This document shows, one piece after another, positions 36,647-41,229 of a stretch of DNA of 41,229 nucleotides (position 1 is its first letter; each line of letters begins with the position of its first letter). The position numbers were made by a program, and so were the translations under genes. The DNA comes from an uncultured bacterium (GTDB taxonomy: Bacteria > Pseudomonadota > Gammaproteobacteria > Burkholderiales > CAIKXV01). Where the stretch lies: the NCBI GenBank assembly GCA_903873475.1, contig CAIQON010000146.1, positions 1 through 41,229 on the forward strand. The letters are read 5' to 3'. The notes beneath the pieces were generated by a model. That model searched no databases. It saw only the letters and a list, made by a program, of their open reading frames with translations, and was not told where the DNA came from.

Positions 36647-36670
36647 GGTACCCGCGGCGGCGGGTGCCTC
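36645..36670 (+). repeat. Hairpin at the end of ftsA
   Basis: GAGGTACCCGC (36645-36655) pairs with GCGGGTGCCTC (36660-36670) through 11 bp with one G-U, around a GGCG tetraloop. It starts within the ftsA stop codon. No T tract follows, so full termination is unlikely; it could slow transcription, block exonuclease or separate ftsA and ftsZ expression. Confidence 0.55.
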
Positions 36671-36758
36671 GGCAGACGGTGAAGCAGCGCGACGGCAGCA
36701 TGGAAGCAACGGTATCGGCAGCATCCAGATAAGTTCAACCCGGCAAGAGGAGAAATCG

Positions 36759-37955
36759 ATGTTCGAGATTCTCGATTCGTCGAATCAAGAAGCGGTGATC
36801 AAGGTGATCGGTGTGGGCGGCTGCGGTGGCAATGCAGTCGACCACATGGTCCTCAGCGGCGTACACGGCGTGGAGTTCATCTGCGCCAACACCGACGCGC
36901 AGGCGCTCAAGCGCTGCCAGTCGAAGAACCAGTTGCACCTGGGCAGCGCGCTGACCAAGGGCCTGGGCGCGGGCGCGAACCCGGACATCGGGCGGCAGGC
37001 CGCGCTCGAGGACCGCGAGCGCATCGCCGACGCGATCCGCGGCGCGGACATGCTGTTCCTGACCGCCGGCATGGGTGGCGGCACCGGCACCGGCGCAGCC
37101 CCGGTGGTGGCCGAGATCGCCAAGGAGATGGGCATCCTGACCATCGCCGTGGTGACCAAGCCGTTCACCTTCGAGCGCAAGCGGGTGCGTGTCGCGCAGG
37201 AAGGCATCGAGGCCCTGTCGCAGTATGTCGACTCGCTGATCGTGATCCCGAACGACAAGCTGATGGAAGTGCTTGGCGCCGACGTCACGATGCAGGATGC
37301 GTTCAAGGCGGCGAACGAAGTGCTGCACGGCGCGGTGGCCGGCATCGCCGAGATCATCACGCTGCCGGGCATGATCAACGTCGACTTCGCCGACGTGCGC
37401 ACGGTGATGTCGGAAACCGGCATCGCGATGATGGGTTCGGGCAGCGCCTCCGGCGTCGACCGTGCCAAGATCGCCGCCGAGCAGGCGGTCGCCTGCCCGC
37501 TGCTCGAGAACATCGACCTGAACAACGCGCGCGGCGTGCTGGTCAACGTGTCGGGCGCGGCGTCCAAGCTGAAGCTCGGCGAGATCCACGAGGTGATGGA
37601 AACCGTCAGCGAATTCCTCGCCGACGACGCCACCACCATCGTCGGGTCGGTGTTCGACGAAGAGATGGGCGACTCCATCCGGGTCACCATCGTCGCGACC
37701 GGCCTTGGCAACGCGGTCAACCGCGCCCAGCCCAAGGCGTTCACGGTGGTGAAGACCGGTACGGACAACAGCCCGGTCGAGATGATCGCCCATGGCGCCG
37801 GTTCCTCGGCTGGCGCCCTCAATTACGGCGAACTCGACGTTCCGGTGGTGTTCCGGCGCAAGACCCGGGACGCGACCGCGACCGTCGAGGCACTCAAGCA
37901 GTCTGGCCTGGAGATCTACGACATCCCTGCCTTCCTGCGCAAGCAGGCTGACTGA
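36759..37955 (+). CDS. ftsZ: Cell division GTPase FtsZ
   Basis: Tubulin homologue that forms the Z ring. The 398 residues have VIGVGGCGGNAVDHM, the tubulin signature AGMGGGTGTGAAPVVAEIA (about 105-123), the T7 loop NVDFADVRTVM, and a linker about 40 residues long ending in the conserved tail YDIPAFLRKQAD that binds FtsA and ZipA. The start at 36759 follows a strong AGAGGAG 8 nt upstream, consistent with the high FtsZ level cells need. The 112-nt leader after ftsA may include its own promoter, though I cannot identify one with confidence. Confidence 0.99.
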   Translation: MFEILDSSNQEAVIKVIGVGGCGGNAVDHMVLSGVHGVEFICANTDAQALKRCQSKNQLHLGSALTKGLGAGANPDIGRQAALEDRERIADAIRGADMLFLTAGMGGGTGTGAAPVVAEIAKEMGILTIAVVTKPFTFERKRVRVAQEGIEALSQYVDSLIVIPNDKLMEVLGADVTMQDAFKAANEVLHGAVAGIAEIITLPGMINVDFADVRTVMSETGIAMMGSGSASGVDRAKIAAEQAVACPLLENIDLNNARGVLVNVSGAASKLKLGEIHEVMETVSEFLADDATTIVGSVFDEEMGDSIRVTIVATGLGNAVNRAQPKAFTVVKTGTDNSPVEMIAHGAGSSAGALNYGELDVPVVFRRKTRDATATVEALKQSGLEIYDIPAFLRKQAD

Positions 37956-37959
37956 GCGG

Positions 37960-37991
37960 GCAAGGTTGCAAGGTTGCAAGGCAGCAAGGGA
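37960..37991 (+). repeat. Four tandem 8-bp GCAAGGnn repeats
   Basis: Right after the ftsZ stop, the octamer occurs as GCAAGGTT, GCAAGGTT, GCAAGGCA, GCAAGGGA at 37960, 37968, 37976 and 37984. The first two copies are identical. The array runs directly into the hairpin at 37993. It does not encode protein. Confidence 0.85.
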
Positions 37992-37992
37992 G

Positions 37993-38015
37993 CGGGGATG
38001 CGCCGGGCATCCCCG
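37993..38015 (+). terminator. Terminator-like hairpin between ftsZ and lpxC
   Basis: CGGGGATGC (37993-38001) and GCATCCCCG (38007-38015) form a perfect 9-bp stem with loop GCCGG. It is followed by ATTTCTG, only a short T run, so termination is probably partial. It would end or reduce the long division-cluster transcript before lpxC. Confidence 0.6.
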
Positions 38016-38030
38016 ATTTCTGAAACGAAA

Positions 38031-38040
38031 TGACCGGTCA
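38031..38040. promoter_or_regulatory. TGACCGGTCA palindrome upstream of lpxC
   Basis: A perfect 10-bp palindrome between the hairpin and lpxC. The half site GGTCA recurs at 38056-38060. TAACAT at 38046-38051 could be a -10 element of an lpxC promoter, without a clear -35. An operator role is a guess from position only. Confidence 0.3.
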
Positions 38041-38092
38041 GGCGTTAACATCAGTGGTCATGTTCCGGAAATTCGCACGGAACCCACGAAAA

Positions 38093-39004
38093 ATGCTCAG
38101 ACAACGCACCCTAAAGACGAAGATCAGGACTACCGGCGTGGGCCTGCATACCGGCCACAAGGTCGACATGACCCTGCGCCCGGCTGCGCCCGATACCGGC
38201 ATCGTGTTCCACCGGACGGATCTGCCCGGTGCGGCCGACCTGCCGGCGCTTGCGCACGCGGTGACCGACACCCGGCTGGCGACCTGCCTCGGCGAGGGCG
38301 AGAACAAGGTCTGGACGATCGAACACCTGATGTCCGCGCTGGCGGGGCTGGGCATAGACAACCTGCATGTCGACCTCTCCGGCCCGGAACTGCCGATCAT
38401 GGATGGCAGCGCGGGTCCGTTCGTGTTCCTGGTGCAGTCTGCCGGCATCGAAGAGCAGCCGGTGCCCAAGCGCTTCATCCGGGTGCTCAAGCCGGTCGAG
38501 GTCGTGCAGGGCGACAAGGTGGCCCGCTTCGACCCTTTCGAGGGGTTCCGCATCACCCTCTCGATCGACTTCCGGCATCCGGTGTTCGAACGCTCCGGAA
38601 ACAAGGTGACGATCGACTTCGCCGAGCAGTCGTACCTGCGCGAAGTCAGCCGTGCCCGTACCTTCGGTTTCATGCAGGACGTCGAGGCAATGCGTGCCCA
38701 GGGCCTGGCCCTGGGTGGCACGCTCGGCAATGCCGTGGTGATGGACGAGTACCGCGTGCTCAACCCGGACGGGCTGCGCTACGCCGACGAGTTCGTGAAG
38801 CACAAGGTGCTCGACTGCGTCGGTGACCTCTACCTGCTCGGCCATCCGCTGATCGGCGCGTTCTCCGGCCACAAGACCGGTCATGCGATGAACAACCAGT
38901 TGCTTCGCGTGCTGCTCGCTGACACGAGCGCATTCGAAAGGGTGAGCTTCGAGCAGCAGGACAGCGGCCCCGCCTTCGCCCGCCTGCAGCCGGCCTTCGG
39001 CTGA
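38093..39004 (+). CDS. lpxC: UDP-3-O-acyl-N-acetylglucosamine deacetylase LpxC
   Basis: Zinc enzyme and committed step of lipid A synthesis. The 303 residues start [11 protein letters not shown], close to E. coli LpxC (305). Zinc ligands H78 (TIEHLMSAL), H237 and D241 (VKHKVLD), catalytic E77 and H264 ([10 protein letters not shown]) are all present. ATG at 38093 is chosen by homology over upstream in-frame Met codons. A hairpin and a promoter-like stretch lie upstream, so it may have its own transcription start apart from ftsZ. In E. coli LpxC is controlled by FtsH proteolysis. Confidence 0.98.
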   Translation: MLRQRTLKTKIRTTGVGLHTGHKVDMTLRPAAPDTGIVFHRTDLPGAADLPALAHAVTDTRLATCLGEGENKVWTIEHLMSALAGLGIDNLHVDLSGPELPIMDGSAGPFVFLVQSAGIEEQPVPKRFIRVLKPVEVVQGDKVARFDPFEGFRITLSIDFRHPVFERSGNKVTIDFAEQSYLREVSRARTFGFMQDVEAMRAQGLALGGTLGNAVVMDEYRVLNPDGLRYADEFVKHKVLDCVGDLYLLGHPLIGAFSGHKTGHAMNNQLLRVLLADTSAFERVSFEQQDSGPAFARLQPAFG

Positions 39005-39010
39005 TCGCCG

Positions 39011-39199
39011 GTGGCGATCGTCCTGCGGCTGATCCTGTTCGCAGTGATCGCCACCATCGGTGTGTCGCTCCTGCTCTACGTGTTCACCGGCCAGCGCCGC
39101 TATGTTGCGTTCGCCTGGAACACGTTCAGGTTCTGCGTGGTCTTCCTGCTCGCGATGGGGCTGCTGCTGATCCTGGAGCGGGTCATCCTCGCCGTCTGA
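39011..39199 (+). CDS. Small two-helix membrane protein
   Basis: A 62-residue protein made of two hydrophobic helices (about 3-25 and 35-58) joined by the basic turn TGQRRYVAFAWNTF. GTG start at 39011, six nt after the lpxC stop, so it is probably translated from the lpxC mRNA. Small membrane proteins at this place after lpxC fit my recollection of betaproteobacterial genomes; no function is known to me. The aromatic loop and hydrophobicity argue against a chance reading frame. Confidence 0.7.
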   Translation: MAIVLRLILFAVIATIGVSLLLYVFTGQRRYVAFAWNTFRFCVVFLLAMGLLLILERVILAV

Positions 39200-39236
39200 A
39201 GCTGGGTGAATCCACCCCTGTATTGTCAGCAGAATT

Positions 39237-39683
39237 TCATTGTCGCGGGGAGCTGTTCCGCGTCCCGAGGGCCTGCAGCGCCTTTTTCAGCCGCTGATCG
39301 CTGACATTCGCTGCCAATCGCATCAATTCGGCGCGCGTCTGGTCCGTCAAGGGTGCGGGCGGCGGAAGTCCGTCCGGCGCGGGTGCACGGGCGTCCCCGG
39401 GTTGCACGGTGACCTTGATTGTCGTAACCTCCACGGCGCTTTTGCGCATTTCCACCGCAAGCCTCAACGCCATCTGGCTCACTGAGGTCGCCACTGCAGG
39501 GCTCGAAGTCACGATTGTCAGTACGCCGTCGCGCACAGCGGCGACCGAAGCACAACCCGAAACCCAACCCGGAAGCAGTTCGTCCAGCCGAGCCTGCAGC
39601 CTCCCCAGGCGCCGGGCTTCTGCGTGCAGGAGTCGCAGTCGGTCTTCCGACTGCACGAAGTCGCCGACCGATCGCGAGGTCAT
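39237..39683 (-). CDS. dciA: DciA-type helicase loader (DUF721)
   Basis: A 148-residue member of DUF721. DciA is the ancestral loader of the replicative helicase DnaB in bacteria lacking DnaC. The N-terminal domain (about residues 15-95) has the KH-like pattern with LDELLPGWVSGCASVAAVRDGVLTIVT and MALRLAVEMRKSAVEVTTIKVTVQPG; a Pro-rich linker and a helical C-terminus (SDQRLKKALQALGTR) follow. ATG at 39683 is preferred; a GTG at 39737 would add 18 residues. It is the only minus-strand gene in a plus-strand region and is divergent from the peptidase gene. Confidence 0.85.
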   Translation of the reverse strand: MTSRSVGDFVQSEDRLRLLHAEARRLGRLQARLDELLPGWVSGCASVAAVRDGVLTIVTSSPAVATSVSQMALRLAVEMRKSAVEVTTIKVTVQPGDARAPAPDGLPPPAPLTDQTRAELMRLAANVSDQRLKKALQALGTRNSSPRQ

Positions 39684-39764
39684 CGTGGCAGCGCTGCCGA
39701 ACGTGGTGGCACGCACCTTGCATCGACCGGACGGCACGGGTTGGATGAAGCGGAGAGTGAACCA

Positions 39765-40673
39765 GTGAACGTCATCATCGTTTCAGGAAGTCTCGGTAGC
39801 GGAAAAACGATAGCACTGAACGGATACCAGTTCGCCGGTGCACTGGCGGTATTGTCGCTGGTCGTGGCGTTGCTGGTCGCAGGTATCCAGGGCGCAGTGG
39901 TCCGTTTCGGCATCGGTCAGGCAGCATCGGACGGGCATGCGGCCGCGTCGGCCGGTGACGGCCAGGCAGTGCTGCGCGAGAGCATCGACATGATGGCCAC
40001 CCGCCTTGGCGAGATGCAGGCGCGCCTGCTCCGGCTCGATACCCTGGGTGAACGCCTCGCGCGCAGCGCCGGCTTCAAGTCCCAGGAGTTCATGTTCGAC
40101 CAGGTGCCCGGCCGCGGTGGCGCCATCCCGGGGCCGGGTGCGGCGATCCCGCGTGAACTGTCGGTCGGCGAACTCGGACAGAAACTCGACCTGCTGTCGC
40201 GCCAGGTCGACGACCGGGCGGAACGGCTGGGCATCATCGAGTCGATCGTCAGCATGGATTTCGCCCGCCGGAGCTTCGTGCCGAGCGGCCTTCCGGTCGC
40301 AGCCGGGCAGTTTTCATCGAATTTCGGCTGGCGTATCGATCCATTCACCGGGCGCAACACCTTCCACGACGGGGTCGACTTCTTCGCCGAGCCGGGTACG
40401 CCGATCGTGGCTGCCGCCAGCGGGGTGGTGGCGGTCGCCGAATTCCACTCGCAGTACGGAAACATGGTCGAGATCGACCACGGCAACGACCTGGTGACCC
40501 GGTACGCGCATGCGTCCCTGGTGCATGTCAGGGTCGGCGATGTCGTCCGCCGTGGCCACCGGATCGCCGACGTGGGCTCGACCGGCCGCTCGACCGGTCC
40601 GCACCTCCACTTCGAGGTCAGGCACCGGGGCCTGGCCCAGAACCCGAGCCGGTTCCTGAAAACCACCGGCTGA
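39765..40673 (+). CDS. Membrane-anchored M23 metallopeptidase
   Basis: A 302-residue predicted peptidoglycan endopeptidase or amidase activator. One membrane helix (about 22-45) is followed by a coiled-coil-like periplasmic part (about 65-165) and a LytM/M23 domain (about 185-295). Zinc and catalytic residues are intact: H201xxxD205 (HDGVD), H249 (YAHAS) and H280xH282 (PHLHFEV), so it should be active and not an EnvC-type regulator. GTG start at 39765 with GGAGAG at 39752-39757. It shares an 81-bp divergent start region with dciA and lies upstream of secA. Confidence 0.92.
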   Translation: MNVIIVSGSLGSGKTIALNGYQFAGALAVLSLVVALLVAGIQGAVVRFGIGQAASDGHAAASAGDGQAVLRESIDMMATRLGEMQARLLRLDTLGERLARSAGFKSQEFMFDQVPGRGGAIPGPGAAIPRELSVGELGQKLDLLSRQVDDRAERLGIIESIVSMDFARRSFVPSGLPVAAGQFSSNFGWRIDPFTGRNTFHDGVDFFAEPGTPIVAAASGVVAVAEFHSQYGNMVEIDHGNDLVTRYAHASLVHVRVGDVVRRGHRIADVGSTGRSTGPHLHFEVRHRGLAQNPSRFLKTTG

Positions 40674-40848
40674 GCTGGCGGGCCGTGCCAGCGCCCTGCA
40701 AGGTCGGTCGCGGGGCTTGAAATCGGCCCGAATCACCCGCAATCTCGACGATTCCGGCCGGTGGTCCGCTAACAACGGGTCTACCCGGTTAAACTAGGGG
40801 GTTTTCCGGCCAGCCGGGCCGTCCCCGGCAACCCTCCAGCAGCGACCG
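40674..40848 (+). promoter_or_regulatory. secA upstream region
   Basis: This 175-bp gap has a 6-bp hairpin right after the peptidase stop (GCTGGC 40674-40679, GCCAGC 40687-40692) without a T tract. TAAACT at 40790-40795 looks like a -10 element for secA, but no convincing -35 is placed at the right distance. No secM-like reading frame is seen. Confidence 0.35.
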
Positions 40849-41229
40849 ATGTTCTCAGACCTATTCAAGAAGATTTTCGGCAGCCGCAACCAGCGGCTGC
40901 TCAAGGGCTACGGCCAGACGGTCGCGCGAATCAATGCGCTGGAACCGTCCCTCAAATCGCTGACCGACGCCGAACTGGCCGCGAAGACGGTGGCCTTCAA
41001 GGCTCGTGTGGCCGGCGGCGAACCGGTGGACGCACTGCTGCCCGAGGCGTTCGCGGTCGTGCGCGAGGCTTCCAGCCGCGTGCTCGGCATGCGCCACTTC
41101 GATGTCCAGCTCATCGGCGGCATGGTCCTGCATAACGGCAAGATCGCCGAGATGCGCACCGGCGAGGGCAAGACGCTGATGGCGACGCTGCCGGCGTACC
41201 TCAATGCACTGGCCGGCAAGGGCGTGCAC
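40849..41229 (+). CDS. secA: Preprotein translocase ATPase SecA (3' end missing)
   Basis: Motor of Sec protein export. Only the first 127 codons lie in the window; the frame is open at the right edge. Visible: the N-terminal [21 protein letters not shown], the helix [20 protein letters not shown], then [32 protein letters not shown] and the first part of nucleotide-binding domain 1 with Walker A TGEGKT. All are canonical. The ATG at 40849 matches the conserved N-terminus. Confidence 0.98.
   Translation, partial: MFSDLFKKIFGSRNQRLLKGYGQTVARINALEPSLKSLTDAELAAKTVAFKARVAGGEPVDALLPEAFAVVREASSRVLGMRHFDVQLIGGMVLHNGKIAEMRTGEGKTLMATLPAYLNALAGKGVH

Noticed and set aside
39765-39815. A perfect Walker A-like GSLGSGKT in the N-terminus of the M23 peptidase
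   Set aside because: It lies in a 20-residue cytoplasmic tail before the membrane helix, with no Walker B or NTPase fold; most likely chance.
1-41229. Mobile elements, prophage, CRISPR or tRNA genes
   Set aside because: No transposase, integrase, repeat-spacer pattern or tRNA-like cloverleaf was seen on either strand.

Overview
The window is GC-rich, gene-dense Gram-negative chromosome, most likely from a betaproteobacterium. LPS genes (lpxC, a stand-alone heptose adenylyltransferase, diaA) mark the cell envelope as Gram-negative. Three neighbourhoods fit Betaproteobacteria: lpoA-yraN-diaA-dolP divergent from rsmI, an RNase P RNA just upstream of the mraZ-led division cluster, and lpxC followed by dciA, an M23 peptidase and secA. 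The species cannot be fixed from sequence reading alone. I see no phage, insertion sequence, CRISPR array, tRNA or obvious frameshift.

Region 1 (1-4097): the 3' part of coaX (type III pantothenate kinase) overlaps a SPOR-domain protein gene. A convergent GAF-PAS-GGDEF-EAL cyclic-di-GMP protein and a small proline/glycine/tyrosine-rich lipoprotein follow.

Region 2 (4110-14397) is the accessory part and the most interesting. A minus-strand unit encodes a MerR-type regulator with every hallmark of a CarH/LitR B12 photosensor, a ferritin-like diiron protein and RfaE2. A 262-bp divergent promoter region separates it from a plus-strand run of nine tightly packed genes: FAD oxidoreductase, DUF1365, cyclopropane-synthase-like methyltransferase, chalcone-isomerase-like protein, GPH-type MFS transporter, DUF3833 lipoprotein, DUF3429 membrane protein, short-chain dehydrogenase and NTF2/SnoaL-like protein. 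I read this as a light- or oxidative-stress-controlled membrane-lipid modification system. The methyltransferase carries substitutions in the bicarbonate site of true cyclopropane synthases, which favours methyl-branched, possibly furan, fatty acid chemistry.

Region 3 (14407-19251): dolP, diaA, yraN and lpoA on the minus strand (outer-membrane integrity, DnaA-linked initiation, peptidoglycan synthesis); rsmI (16S rRNA 2'-O-methylation) on the plus strand, with a start that overlaps the start of lpoA; then pyrC.

Region 4 (19327-39004): rnpB, a relatively AT-rich promoter island with a 10-bp-phased MraZ operator array, then the complete division and cell wall cluster mraZ-rsmH-ftsL-ftsI-murE-murF-mraY-murD-ftsW-murG-murC-murB-ddl-ftsQ-ftsA-ftsZ-lpxC. 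Most junctions overlap by 1-11 nt, so most of it is probably one transcript. Hairpins after ftsA and after ftsZ mark the places where expression may be re-set.

Region 5 (39011-41229): a small two-helix membrane protein, dciA (minus strand, helicase loader), a membrane-anchored M23 peptidase and the first 127 codons of secA.
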